This document shows positions 52,797-61,924 of a stretch of 64,000 bases of DNA, in pieces. Location of the stretch: positions 3,224,001 through 3,288,000 of the forward strand of contig OZ243967.1 in the NCBI GenBank assembly GCA_965214695.1, in the 5' to 3' direction. The notes beneath the pieces were generated by a model, which saw only the letters and a list, made by a program, of their open reading frames with translations, did no database searches and had not been told where the DNA came from. The DNA is from JAPOXR01 sp965214695 (lineage in GTDB: Bacteria; Pseudomonadota; Alphaproteobacteria; Rhodobacterales; Rhodobacteraceae). The first letter of the stretch is position 1. Each line of letters begins with the position of its first letter. The position numbers were made by a program, and so were the translations under genes.

Positions 52797-54067
52797 GACG
52801 GTGGCTCCAGACAGACCTGCATCAGTATCTTCGCTGCAACTGCAAAATCGTCCAGGTCCATCGATTCCTGTGGATTGTGGCTGCCGTTCCGGTTGCGGAT
52901 GAACAGCATCCCGGTCGGGACCCCCCTGGCGGCAAAGATTGCCGCGTCATGCCCGGCCCCGCTCGGCATGGTGATGGCTGGTGCTGCCTCGGCCCCGCAG
53001 GCCGCATGGAGGCAGGCAATCGTGCCTTTGTCCATCAAGGCCGGGCGGCTTCCGGTCCTGGGTCCGAGGTCGAACTGTACCGAGTGCCGGCGGGCGATTT
53101 GGTCGACCAGGCCGGCAAGGTCGCCGGCAACCCGATCGAGTATGCGAGTGGACTGGCTCCTGACATCGAGGGCGAAATCCACCTGGCCGGCAATCTTGCT
53201 GAAGGCGTGTTCGGCCGGGTCGGTCACGAACTTGCCGAAGGTGATCGACAGGTCATCGCCATCCTGCTCCGATTTGCACCAAAGTCGGTTCGCGGCCATG
53301 ACCAACTCCGCTGTTGCGGCTACCGCGTCGCGGCGCAGCCGGCGCGGCGTCGCCCCCGAATGCGAATAGCTGCCGAGGCAGCGTGCCGATCTGTGCCTGA
53401 ATGACCCGCGGATGCCGGTCACGATGCCGATTGGTACGCCTTCCGAGACCAGGCACGGACCTTGCTCGATATGGGGCTCGATGAACATCCGGATATTGCT
53501 GGGCTCAAGCCAGGCCTCACCCCGGGAGAGCCGGCCGGTATCGCCCCGGGCGGCGGTGATGGCTTCACCCAGTGTTATCCCGTCCGAATTGCGCCGGACC
53601 TCGGTCAACTCGTGTCCTGCCAACTGGCCGAATGCGGCCCGGCTGCCGATATATGAGGCCGGAAACCACGTGCTTTCCTCGGCCCGTATGGCCATCACCG
53701 TGATGTCGCATGGGGCTCGAGTGCCGGCGGCGGCCAGCCCGGCGATGATGGACAATCCACACAGAACGCCGGCCGCACCGTCAAAATTGCCGCCCCGTGG
53801 GACGGAATCGAGATGCGAGCCGATGATGATGCGTTTGCCGGCATCTCTGCCGGCCAGGGTCAGGTAGAGATTGCATGCCGCATCGGTTTCGATCCGGAGG
53901 CCCAGCCGCTCACCCTGGCGGCGAAGAAGGTCATGGCCGATCTGCTCCCCGATGCCATAGGACGGGCGGGTGATGCCGTCCCTGTCTCCGGTTCGCGCGG
54001 CAAGCTCGTCGAACAGCTGCCCAGCCAGTTCAATGTCGGGAGTCGGCATGCCGCCGCCGGGGGTCAT
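52793..54067 (-). CDS. M20 amidohydrolase (allantoate amidohydrolase / N-carbamoyl-amino-acid hydrolase type)
   Basis: 424 residues. Metal ligands are visible in the family order: GSHLDSVPRGGNFDGAAGVL, AEEST, EPHIEQGP and GSHNPQE, with the dimer-domain SYSHSGATPRRLRRDA between. Such enzymes split N-carbamoyl amino acids, ureidoglycolates or related amides. It is the first gene of the operon that continues with the dehydrogenase and pxpBC, so hydantoin- or oxoproline-like compounds are plausible substrates (inference). ATG 54049 is an alternative start. Confidence 0.9.
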   Translation of the reverse strand: MTPGGGMPTPDIELAGQLFDELAARTGDRDGITRPSYGIGEQIGHDLLRRQGERLGLRIETDAACNLYLTLAGRDAGKRIIIGSHLDSVPRGGNFDGAAGVLCGLSIIAGLAAAGTRAPCDITVMAIRAEESTWFPASYIGSRAAFGQLAGHELTEVRRNSDGITLGEAITAARGDTGRLSRGEAWLEPSNIRMFIEPHIEQGPCLVSEGVPIGIVTGIRGSFRHRSARCLGSYSHSGATPRRLRRDAVAATAELVMAANRLWCKSEQDGDDLSITFGKFVTDPAEHAFSKIAGQVDFALDVRSQSTRILDRVAGDLAGLVDQIARRHSVQFDLGPRTGSRPALMDKGTIACLHAACGAEAAPAITMPSGAGHDAAIFAARGVPTGMLFIRNRNGSHNPQESMDLDDFAVAAKILMQVCLEPPS

Positions 54068-54432
54068 GGCCGGGACTCCGGTTGGGAGGATGGCGGTCGG
54101 CGGCAGTCGGTGTCCGTGGAATTCGGCAGAACTTCGAATGCGCCCGGCATTCCAGCGACCACATGCCGGTCGTGCCGGCCCAGGTTGCGAGGTGTTGCCG
54201 GATTACATTCGGGCAGGAGCAATCCCGGCCGGTGGCGGTATGGGCCATGAGTCGGCGGGAATGGTCTGAATTCTTGTGTTCTTGTATCCATTCCGGACAT
54301 CTGCCACATTGTGATGTGATCAGTGGCCATGCGAGACTGCAAGGATCGTGCTGGCTGACCTGATCCAGGCCCGACTATAACCTGATCGGTGAAATGGGGG
54401 GAAGTCCGACCGCCGGACTGACAGGATTGAAC
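54068..54432. other. Divergent intergenic region
   Basis: 365 bases between the M20 operon (left) and the M24/peptide-transport operon (right). Both promoters should be here. No clear boxes, palindromes or small genes were found. Confidence 0.4.
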
Positions 54433-55611
54433 ATGGCATTTGAACCGGGGTCTGCATTGCCTTTTTCCCGGGAGGAGCATCTGGACCGACAGGCCCGCCT
54501 GCGCCGTGAATTGCGGGCAGCCGGCCTCGACGCGATGCTGATTTTCGCCCAGGAGAGTCATTACTGGCTTACCGGATACGATACCGGCGGGTTTGTCTTC
54601 TTCCAGTGCGCCGTCATCACCGCTGACGAGGATCCGATCGTCCTGCTGACCCGGCGACCTGACCTGGTCCAGGCCAGGGTCACCAGCACCATCGAGGATA
54701 TCCGCATCTGGTGGGATGCGGAGGATGCCGACCCTGCTGTCGATCTGCGGGGGATCCTCGAAGAGCTTGGCCTCGCCGGAAAAAGGGTGGCGGTGGAACT
54801 CAATACCCATGGCCTGACCGGCTGGAATTTGTGGCGGGTCCAGAACGCCCTTGCCGGTTTCTGCAGCCTGGAAGATGACGATCACCTCGTGCGGAGGCTT
54901 CGCCTGGTCAAGTCGCCGGCCGAGATCGACTATACCCGCAAGGCCGCCGAGATCCTCGACCGGTCCCTGTCGGCCGTGATCGCCGTTGCCCGTCCCGGGA
55001 TCCTCGATTCCGAGATCAAGGCCGAATATTTGCGGTCAATCCTGTGCGATGGTGCCGACATGCCGCCGAACGCGCCGCTGTTCAATTCCGGCATGCGGGC
55101 CACCTATGGCCGCGGCGTGTCGGAGCCACGCCGGATCGAGGCCCAGGACCAGCTGCTTGTCGAATACCCGGTCGCCTATCGGCGCTACAACGTGAAGACC
55201 GAATGGACAATCCTGTTCGGCAGGCCCGATCCGAGACAGCTGCACATGTACCAGACGGCACGGGCAACCCTGGAGCGGATGACCGAGATCGCCCGGCCGG
55301 GATGCACGCTGGGCGAGATTTTTGAGGCCCATGCCGCGGGCCTTGATTCCGGCGGCTATTCGAAGCATCGTTACGGGGCTACCGGCTATTCGGTCGGTTG
55401 CACCTTTTCGCCGACCAGCATGGATGTGCCACCGATGATCTATCCCGGCAATCCGACGGTCTGCGAGCCCGGCATGACGCTGTTCTACCACGTGATGATC
55501 GGCGATTCGGATACCGGGTTTGGAATGGGAGTTGGTCATACCCTCCTGGTTACCGGGGATGCGCCCGAGGTTCTGACCGGGTTGCCGGATGAGTTGACCG
55601 TCATTGACTGA
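54433..55611 (+). CDS. M24-family hydrolase (creatinase / ectoine hydrolase-like), second copy
   Basis: 392 residues with the creatinase N-domain (LDAMLIFAQESHYWLTGYDT, FFQCAVITADEDPIVLLTRR) and a pita-bread domain lacking canonical metal ligands: QLLVEYPVAYRRYNVKTEW, GATGYSVGCTFSPTSMDVPP (GYSVG for GHGIG) and EPGMTLFYHVMIGDSDTGFG. The pattern is close to ectoine-hydrolase-like enzymes. The start at 54433 gives the family N-terminus. It heads the operon encoding the dipeptide-type transporter and an ArgE-like enzyme, so it probably acts on what that transporter imports. Confidence 0.86.
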   Translation: MAFEPGSALPFSREEHLDRQARLRRELRAAGLDAMLIFAQESHYWLTGYDTGGFVFFQCAVITADEDPIVLLTRRPDLVQARVTSTIEDIRIWWDAEDADPAVDLRGILEELGLAGKRVAVELNTHGLTGWNLWRVQNALAGFCSLEDDDHLVRRLRLVKSPAEIDYTRKAAEILDRSLSAVIAVARPGILDSEIKAEYLRSILCDGADMPPNAPLFNSGMRATYGRGVSEPRRIEAQDQLLVEYPVAYRRYNVKTEWTILFGRPDPRQLHMYQTARATLERMTEIARPGCTLGEIFEAHAAGLDSGGYSKHRYGATGYSVGCTFSPTSMDVPPMIYPGNPTVCEPGMTLFYHVMIGDSDTGFGMGVGHTLLVTGDAPEVLTGLPDELTVID

Positions 55612-55650
55612 AGCGGTGGGAGCCGCAAGTCGACAAGGAGGAGAATCGAC

Positions 55651-57195
55651 ATGAAATATCCAATGGCAAATCGCCGACAGGTGGTGATCGGACTGGCCGC
55701 GGCATCGGCGGCACCATCGCTCGGCTTCGCGCAATCCGGGACGCCGAAACACGGCGGCACGCTGAAGATCAGCCATTCGACCCGGATTGCCACGCTGAAT
55801 GTCCTGCAGCTGTCGGGACCGGCCGAGTATCCCTGCGTGGACATGATCTATTCGGGGCTGACCCGGATCGAGCCCGGTCGAAACTCGGCGGGCCCCGACC
55901 TGGCAACCAGCTGGGAGGCCAATGACGACGCCACCCAGTTCACCTTCCACCTTCGCCAGGGCGTGACCTATCATGACGGCTCGCCTTTCACGTCGGCCGA
56001 CGTGGTCGCGACCTTCGAGGCAATCCTTGATCCGGATTTCGGTTCTCCTGCCCGTTCGGTACTCGACGTGATCGATTCGGTGGTCGCGGTTGACGACCAT
56101 ACGGTGCAGGTCAACCTCAACGCCCCCTATGCCGATCTGGCCATTGCCACCGCCCATGCCAATGCGCGGATCGTGTCGGCGGCAGCACTTGCCGGCGATC
56201 GGGCCGAGCTCGAGACCAAGCCCAACGGAACCGGGCCGTTCAAGCTGGAAAGCTACGATTCGGCCAGGATCACCAGGCTGGTTCGCAACGACAGCTACTA
56301 CAAGGACGGGCAGCCATATCTCGACGCGGTCGAAATGCACCTTTTCCCCGACCTGGCGGCGGAAACCGCGAATTACCTGTCGGGCAATGTCGACGTGATG
56401 CTCAACGTCCAGCAGGCGGATTTTGCCCGCATCGCCGCCGCCGAGGGCAGCAATGCGCTGCGGGTTCCTGCCGGTCGCTACGTCAACGTGGTCATGCGCC
56501 AGGATCAGCCGCCATTCGATGATGTCCGCGTCAGGAAGGCGCTGGCATTGTCGGTTGACCGACAGCTGCTTGTCGACCTGGTGCTGGAGGGGCTTGGCCG
56601 CCCGGCCTATGACAACATCCTGTCGCCGGAATTCCAGTATGCCATCGACACCCCGGCCATTCCCTATGATCCGGCGGCGGCAAAGGCGATGCTGGCCGAG
56701 GCGGGATATCCGGATGGCATCAGCCTGACCATGGTTGCGTCCAACCGGCCGGCAATCCGCGGGCAGGTGGCAATCGCCATCAAGGAAATGGCGCGGCCAG
56801 CCGGTTTCGACATCAAGGTCGAGGCCATGCCGCATGATACCTACCTGGCCAATGTCTGGCGCAAGGGCAATTTCTACATGGCCTATTGGGGAATGCAGCC
56901 GACCGAGGATGCAACCTTCAACCTGCTCCTGACCTCGACGGCATCCTACGAGGACACTGCCTGGTTCAACGAGGAGTTCGACGAGTTGGTGCGACGGGGC
57001 CGGTCTACTGCCGATCCTGCCGAGAGGGCGGCGATCTATGCAGAAGCGCAGGAAATCCAGCTGCGTGACACGCCCTATATCATCGCCATGTACCAGGACG
57101 TGCTGACCGCCAGCCGCGACTGGGTCGAGGGCTGGACCGTCCACCCGCTCAACCGGGTGTTCTTCGTGGAAGATGTCTGGCTCGACAGGAGCTGA
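55651..57195 (+). CDS. Dipeptide/oligopeptide-type ABC substrate-binding protein (family 5)
   Basis: 514 residues. The N-terminus NRRQVVIGLAAASAAPSLGF is a twin-arginine-like signal. Family 5 features include HGGTLKISHST, LATSWEANDDATQFTFHLRQ, VTYHDGSPFTSADVVATFE and GTGPFKLESYD. AAGGAGGAGAA precedes the ATG. First transport gene of the operon; the permease gene starts three bases after its stop. Confidence 0.93.
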   Translation: MKYPMANRRQVVIGLAAASAAPSLGFAQSGTPKHGGTLKISHSTRIATLNVLQLSGPAEYPCVDMIYSGLTRIEPGRNSAGPDLATSWEANDDATQFTFHLRQGVTYHDGSPFTSADVVATFEAILDPDFGSPARSVLDVIDSVVAVDDHTVQVNLNAPYADLAIATAHANARIVSAAALAGDRAELETKPNGTGPFKLESYDSARITRLVRNDSYYKDGQPYLDAVEMHLFPDLAAETANYLSGNVDVMLNVQQADFARIAAAEGSNALRVPAGRYVNVVMRQDQPPFDDVRVRKALALSVDRQLLVDLVLEGLGRPAYDNILSPEFQYAIDTPAIPYDPAAAKAMLAEAGYPDGISLTMVASNRPAIRGQVAIAIKEMARPAGFDIKVEAMPHDTYLANVWRKGNFYMAYWGMQPTEDATFNLLLTSTASYEDTAWFNEEFDELVRRGRSTADPAERAAIYAEAQEIQLRDTPYIIAMYQDVLTASRDWVEGWTVHPLNRVFFVEDVWLDRS

Positions 57196-57198
57196 CGA

Positions 57199-58149
57199 TT
57201 GAGCCCAGCCTACCTGCTGCGCCGCCTGCTGGCGGTGGTGCTGGTATTGTGGATCGTGACCATCGCGGTTTTCGCGATCACCATGATTCTGCCCGGCAAT
57301 GCCGCCATCATGATCCTTGGCGAGTATGCCACCCCGGATCAGGTGGCAGCGATGGAGGAAAGGCTGGGCCTAAACCGCCCGGCAGCCATTCAGTATTTCG
57401 AGTGGCTGTTCAACCTGCTGCAGGGGGATTTCGGAATGTCCCTGCGGCTGTCACTTCCGGTGGCCGAGGTCGTCGGATCGGCCTTCAGGAACTCGGCACT
57501 GCTGGCGGTGACAGCGCTGGTGACGGTGACGGTGGTTGCGGTACCGGTCGGGATGCTGGCGGCGATCAAGCGAGGCACCAGGGCCGATCTCGGGATCAGC
57601 CTGGTCGCCTATGTCGGCACCGCCATGCCGGAATTCGTGACCGCGACGCTGCTCCTGGTGATCTTCGCCGCGCCGGGCAACCCGTTGCTGCCGGCGGGAG
57701 GCTTCATCCCGCCAGGCGAGAGCGTGTCCGGCTTCTTCAACCACGTGATCCTGCCGGCCAGCGCCCTTGGCCTGATCCTGACCGCACACATTGCCCGCCA
57801 GGTTCGCTCCGAGATGTCCGATGTCCTGGCGAGCGACTACATCCGGGCCGCCCGGCTCAAGGGGTTGCGTGAGCGGCGGGTCATGCGCGGCCATGCGCTG
57901 CCGAATTCGCTTGCACCGGCAGTGGCGGTGATTTCACTTGATATCGGATATCTCCTGGGCGGCATCATCGTGGTCGAGGAGATCTTTGCCTGGCCGGGGT
58001 TGGGCCGGTTGTTGATCCTCGCCCTTGAGAACCGTGACCTGCCGGTCATCCAGGCCATTACCCTCCTGCTGGCCATGGTCTACGCATTGTCGAACCTGTT
58101 GTCGGATCTGGTGATCGCGGCGCTTGACCCGCGGGTGCGGTATGAATGA
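57199..58149 (+). CDS. Dipeptide-type ABC transporter permease DppB
   Basis: 316 residues with the DppB/OppB fold: one N-terminal helix, GLNRPAAIQYFEWLFNLLQG followed by DFGMSL, and the EAA loop RAARLKGLRERRVMRGHALP. The start codon is TTG at 57199, supported by AGGAG seven bases upstream and by the family-typical N-terminus (SPAYLLRRLLAVVLVLW). It overlaps dppC by eight bases. Confidence 0.95.
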   Translation: MSPAYLLRRLLAVVLVLWIVTIAVFAITMILPGNAAIMILGEYATPDQVAAMEERLGLNRPAAIQYFEWLFNLLQGDFGMSLRLSLPVAEVVGSAFRNSALLAVTALVTVTVVAVPVGMLAAIKRGTRADLGISLVAYVGTAMPEFVTATLLLVIFAAPGNPLLPAGGFIPPGESVSGFFNHVILPASALGLILTAHIARQVRSEMSDVLASDYIRAARLKGLRERRVMRGHALPNSLAPAVAVISLDIGYLLGGIIVVEEIFAWPGLGRLLILALENRDLPVIQAITLLLAMVYALSNLLSDLVIAALDPRVRYE

Positions 58150-58963
58150 ACTCGTTCGGCATCCCACCGGCCTGGTCGGGACGGTGCTGCTGACGATCAT
58201 TGCCCTGGCGGTCGTGCTGGGGCCGCTGGTGGCGCCCTATGATCCGCAGGCTTTTCACCCGGCGGTGCGCCTGACCGGTCCCTCGATGGCGCACTGGCTG
58301 GGCACCGACCAGTTCGGCCGCGACATTCTGTCACGCCTGCTGACCGGTGCCGGCCCGACAATCCTGTTCGGTGTTGGCGCAACCGCTCTCGGCGTGCTGG
58401 CCGGTTCGATCATCGGGGTCACGGCGGCCGTGGCCGGGGGCTGGGTCGACAGCGTGATCATGCGCACGCTTGACGGGCTGTTGGCGGTACCGGATCTGCT
58501 GTTCACGCTGCTGATCGTCACCATTCTCGGCGGCGGCATCGGCGAAGCCATGCTGGCGGTGTCGGTGGCATTCACCCCCGGAATGGCGCGCATTGCCCGT
58601 TCCTCGGTGCTGTCGATCCGGACCAGGGAATACATCCTGGCCGCCATCGCCCGCGGCGAGAGCCAGGCCTATATCATTTTCCACGAAGTCATTCCCAATG
58701 CCATCGGTCCGATCATCGTCGAGGCGACAATCCGCGTCTCGTTCGCGATCATGATCGGCGCCACGCTCGGCTTCCTTGGCCTTGGCGCCCAGCCACCAAG
58801 CACCGAGTGGGGGCTGATGGTCGCCGAAGCGCGGCAATATATGTACCGCTCGCCCTGGGTGGTCGCGGTGCCGGGGATTGCCATCGCCGTCGCCGCACTC
58901 GGCTTCAACCTTTTCGGTGACGCATTGCGCGACCTGTTCGATCCGCGGAGCCGGCGGTCATGA
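58142..58963 (+). CDS. Dipeptide-type ABC transporter permease DppC
   Basis: 273 residues. HWLGTDQFGRDILSRLLTGA and the coupling loop AAIARGESQAYIIFHEVIPN are diagnostic, and LGAQPPSTEWGLMVAEARQY near the end is typical. ATG 58142 gives the family start (MNELVRHPTGLVG). The stop overlaps the ATPase start. Confidence 0.95.
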   Translation: MNELVRHPTGLVGTVLLTIIALAVVLGPLVAPYDPQAFHPAVRLTGPSMAHWLGTDQFGRDILSRLLTGAGPTILFGVGATALGVLAGSIIGVTAAVAGGWVDSVIMRTLDGLLAVPDLLFTLLIVTILGGGIGEAMLAVSVAFTPGMARIARSSVLSIRTREYILAAIARGESQAYIIFHEVIPNAIGPIIVEATIRVSFAIMIGATLGFLGLGAQPPSTEWGLMVAEARQYMYRSPWVVAVPGIAIAVAALGFNLFGDALRDLFDPRSRRS

Positions 58964-60609
58964 TGAACGGCAATCGCCAGCCGGTGCTCGATATCCGGGA
59001 CTACTCGCTTGCCTATGGCACGGCGGCTGGTCCGGTCGAGGCCCTTTCCGGCGTCACCCTGTCGATCCAGCCCGGGCGGACCCTGGGCCTGGTCGGTGAA
59101 TCCGGGTCCGGCAAGACCTCGCTGGCCTGGGCAATCATGCGCTACCTGCCGGTCAATGCCATCGAGCGGTCGGGTGAGATCCGGCTTGCCGGCGAGGATC
59201 TGCTGACAAAATCTCTGGAAGAGATCCAGGATTTGCGTGGCAGGAGGATCAGCATGGTGTTCCAGGATCCGGGCACGTCGTTGAACCCGGTGCTGCGCCT
59301 TGGCGACCAGGTCGCCGAGGTCCTGGTCCGGCACCGATCGCTGTCGCCGAGGGAGGCCCGGGAAGAGGGCGAGGCCTGGTTGGCAAGAACCGGCATCAGC
59401 CGGCCATCCGACATGATGAACCGCTACCCGCACGAGGCGTCCGGGGGCGAAAAGCAGCGGGTGGTGATTGCCACCGCCTTTGCCTGCAATCCCGAGATGA
59501 TCATCTTTGACGAGCCGACAACGGCGCTGGATGTCATCACCGCCCGGCAGATCCTCGAACTCTTTGACGATCTCCACGACGAGACCGGCGTGACTGCCCT
59601 CTATATCTCGCATGATCTGGGCCTGGTCTCGCGCATTGCCCAGGAGGTGGCGGTGATCAACCGGGGCAGGATTGTCGAGTTCGGTCCCTGCGAGCAGGTA
59701 TTCGGCCAGCCGGAGGACAGCTATACCCGGGATCTCGTTGCCGCGGTCCCGCATCCCGATCACCGCATCGTGACCGGCCGGCCGAGGACAGAGGAGGGGC
59801 TGCTGGCGCTCGGCGGTGTCAGCGTCACCTATGGCAAGGGCAGCAACGTGTTCGGGTTCCTGCAACCGAAGCGGGAACTGGTCCAGGGTGCCCGCAATGT
59901 GTCTTTCGAATTGCGGGCCGGCGAGATTCTCGGGATCGTCGGTGAATCCGGGTCCGGCAAATCCACGATCGCCAAGGCGCTGGCCGGGTTGCAGGATTTC
60001 GCGGGTTCGGTGACCTTCGGGTCGCAATCCTATGCTGGCCGACGTCGGATCGACCGTGACTACCGGCGAGGCGTGCAAATCATCTTTCAGCACCCGGACG
60101 CGTCGCTGAACCCTCGCCAGACCATCGGCAAGATCCTCTCGCGTCCGCTGAAACTCTATGACCTCGTGCCCCGGTCCGAGAGAGCCCGGCGGGTGGGCGA
60201 GTTGCTGCGCAGCGTTCTCCTGCCCGAGGACTATGCCGACCGGTATCCGCACGAATTGTCCGGCGGGGAAAAACAGCGCGTGGCCATTGCCCGCGCCTTT
60301 GCCGCCGAGCCAAGGCTGGTGATTTGCGACGAAATCACCTCCTCGCTCGACGTGTCGGTCCAGGCATCGGTTGCCCGGTTGCTGGTCGGCCTGCAGCAGG
60401 AGACCGGAACCGCCTGCCTGTTCATCACCCATGATCTCAACCTGGTCCGCCAGCTTGCCCACCGGATCGCGGTGATGCTGCATGGCGATCTTGTCGATCT
60501 GTTCGAGGTGTCGGAAACCGGGGCTGCCGATCGCCACTCCTATACCAGGCAGCTGCTCGATGCGGTTCCGGTTCCGGTCGAGGCCGTGAAGGAAGGGATG
60601 ACCGCATGA
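58960..60609 (+). CDS. Fused dipeptide-type ABC ATPase (DppD-DppF)
   Basis: 549 residues with two complete nucleotide-binding domains in one chain. First: Walker A VGESGSGKTSLAWAIM, signature EASGGEKQRVVIATAFA, Walker B MIIFDEPTTALDVI. Second (from about residue 285): VGESGSGKSTIAKALAG, LSGGEKQRVAIARAFA, LVICDEITSSLDVS. Each ends with the DppD/F-type C-terminal region. Fusions of this kind are known for glutathione/peptide importers. ATGA overlaps on both sides (58960 and 60606). Confidence 0.95.
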   Translation: MMNGNRQPVLDIRDYSLAYGTAAGPVEALSGVTLSIQPGRTLGLVGESGSGKTSLAWAIMRYLPVNAIERSGEIRLAGEDLLTKSLEEIQDLRGRRISMVFQDPGTSLNPVLRLGDQVAEVLVRHRSLSPREAREEGEAWLARTGISRPSDMMNRYPHEASGGEKQRVVIATAFACNPEMIIFDEPTTALDVITARQILELFDDLHDETGVTALYISHDLGLVSRIAQEVAVINRGRIVEFGPCEQVFGQPEDSYTRDLVAAVPHPDHRIVTGRPRTEEGLLALGGVSVTYGKGSNVFGFLQPKRELVQGARNVSFELRAGEILGIVGESGSGKSTIAKALAGLQDFAGSVTFGSQSYAGRRRIDRDYRRGVQIIFQHPDASLNPRQTIGKILSRPLKLYDLVPRSERARRVGELLRSVLLPEDYADRYPHELSGGEKQRVAIARAFAAEPRLVICDEITSSLDVSVQASVARLLVGLQQETGTACLFITHDLNLVRQLAHRIAVMLHGDLVDLFEVSETGAADRHSYTRQLLDAVPVPVEAVKEGMTA

Positions 60610-61835
60610 CAGACCCGCTGATTGCCGCCCGCAACATCGACGAGGCAGCTTGCCTGGCGACGCTGGCCGAGATGGTTCGTTGCAAGAGCTATTCCGAGAC
60701 CGAGGGCGAGCGGGCGCTGGCCGAACGCATGGTGGAAATCATGGGCGGGATGGGGCTGGAGGCCAGCCTGCAGCCAGTCGAGGGCGACCGGGTCAATGCC
60801 ATCGGCATCTGGCGTGGCAGCGGCGGCGGCAAGAGCCTGCTGTTCAACGGCCACCTCGATACCAATCCGGCGACCGAGGGATGGACGGTCGATCCCTGGG
60901 GCGGCCTGGTCGATGACGACTTCATCTACGGGATCGGCGTGTCGAACATGAAGGCGGGAGATGCTGCCTCGCTCTGTGCCGTGCGCACGTTGATGGATGC
61001 CGGTATGCAGCCGAAGGGTGACGTGATCCTGACCTATGTCGTGGGCGAGCTGCAGGGCGGCGTCGGCACACTCGCCGCAGTCAGGCAGGGGATCCGGGCC
61101 GATTACTTCGTCAATTCGGAGCCGACCGACCTGCAGGCGCTAACCATGCATGCCGCGGCATTCGTCTTCCACATCGAGCTTGAGGGCATCACCCGCCACC
61201 TGTCGAAACGCGAGGAGGCGGTCGATGCGATCCGTGCGGCATGTGCATTGGTGCCGCGTCTGACCGAGCTGACATTTTCCGATGCTCCGGATGACGAGAC
61301 CCGGTCAATCAACCGGGTCCATGTCGGAACGATCAGGGGCGCATTGTCGCGCAAGTTCCATGAATGGCGTGCACCGCAGGTTGCGGATTTTGTTCACCTG
61401 TCAGGCTCGGGTCGCTACGGGCCAGGCCAGACCGAGGCACAAGCCATGCAGGACATCCAGGCTGTGCTCGATCAGCTGGTGACCGAGTGGCCGGGCCTGG
61501 CGGCCCGGGCGTGGACCGAGACCCGCGATGACAAGCCCAACATGCCGGCATTCAGAGTTTCGACCCAGTCCCCGATCGTCACCGCGGTCAATGCTGCCTA
61601 TGCGGCGATACGCGGCGTGGCGCAGCCCACCGGAACCATCGCTCCGCCCTGTTTCTTTGGCACCGATGCCGGTCACCTCTATGCCGAGGGCGGAATGGAG
61701 GGCGTGGTGTGCGGGCCTGGCGGGCGCTACAACACCATGCCAGATGAACGGGTCGACCGAGACGACTATCTCGACATGATTCGCATCTACCTCCTGACCA
61801 TCTGCGACATCTGCGGAATCGGGCCGGCCCGGTAG
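60606..61835 (+). CDS. M20 peptidase/deacylase (ArgE/DapE-like)
   Basis: 409 residues. Di-zinc site candidates are NGHLDTNPATEGW (H, D), GVSNMKAGDAAS (D) and, where ArgE has the catalytic EE, VVGELQGGVGT. The C-terminal PCFFGTDAGHLYAEGGMEGV supplies the last histidine position. Here GEL replaces the usual EE dyad, so one catalytic or metal residue may be altered. It is the last gene of the operon, overlapping the fused ATPase by four bases, and probably cleaves an acyl or peptide bond in the imported compound. Confidence 0.88.
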   Translation: MTDPLIAARNIDEAACLATLAEMVRCKSYSETEGERALAERMVEIMGGMGLEASLQPVEGDRVNAIGIWRGSGGGKSLLFNGHLDTNPATEGWTVDPWGGLVDDDFIYGIGVSNMKAGDAASLCAVRTLMDAGMQPKGDVILTYVVGELQGGVGTLAAVRQGIRADYFVNSEPTDLQALTMHAAAFVFHIELEGITRHLSKREEAVDAIRAACALVPRLTELTFSDAPDDETRSINRVHVGTIRGALSRKFHEWRAPQVADFVHLSGSGRYGPGQTEAQAMQDIQAVLDQLVTEWPGLAARAWTETRDDKPNMPAFRVSTQSPIVTAVNAAYAAIRGVAQPTGTIAPPCFFGTDAGHLYAEGGMEGVVCGPGGRYNTMPDERVDRDDYLDMIRIYLLTICDICGIGPAR

Positions 61836-61924
61836 CGCCGCCGCCCGAAGCATGGAAGGAGTCGCCGGGCCGGCGGCACTGCCCAACCCGGCTGGCCAAT
61901 CAAGGCAGGCAGGGAGCGGCGACG

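Noticed and set aside
55036..57144. Minus-strand frame of about 700 codons opposite the M24 and peptide-binding protein genes
   Set aside because: Same artefact; the plus-strand genes have clear families, starts and operon spacing.
58669..60537. Minus-strand frame of about 620 codons opposite the fused ATPase gene
   Set aside because: Shadow of a gene with two complete sets of ABC motifs.
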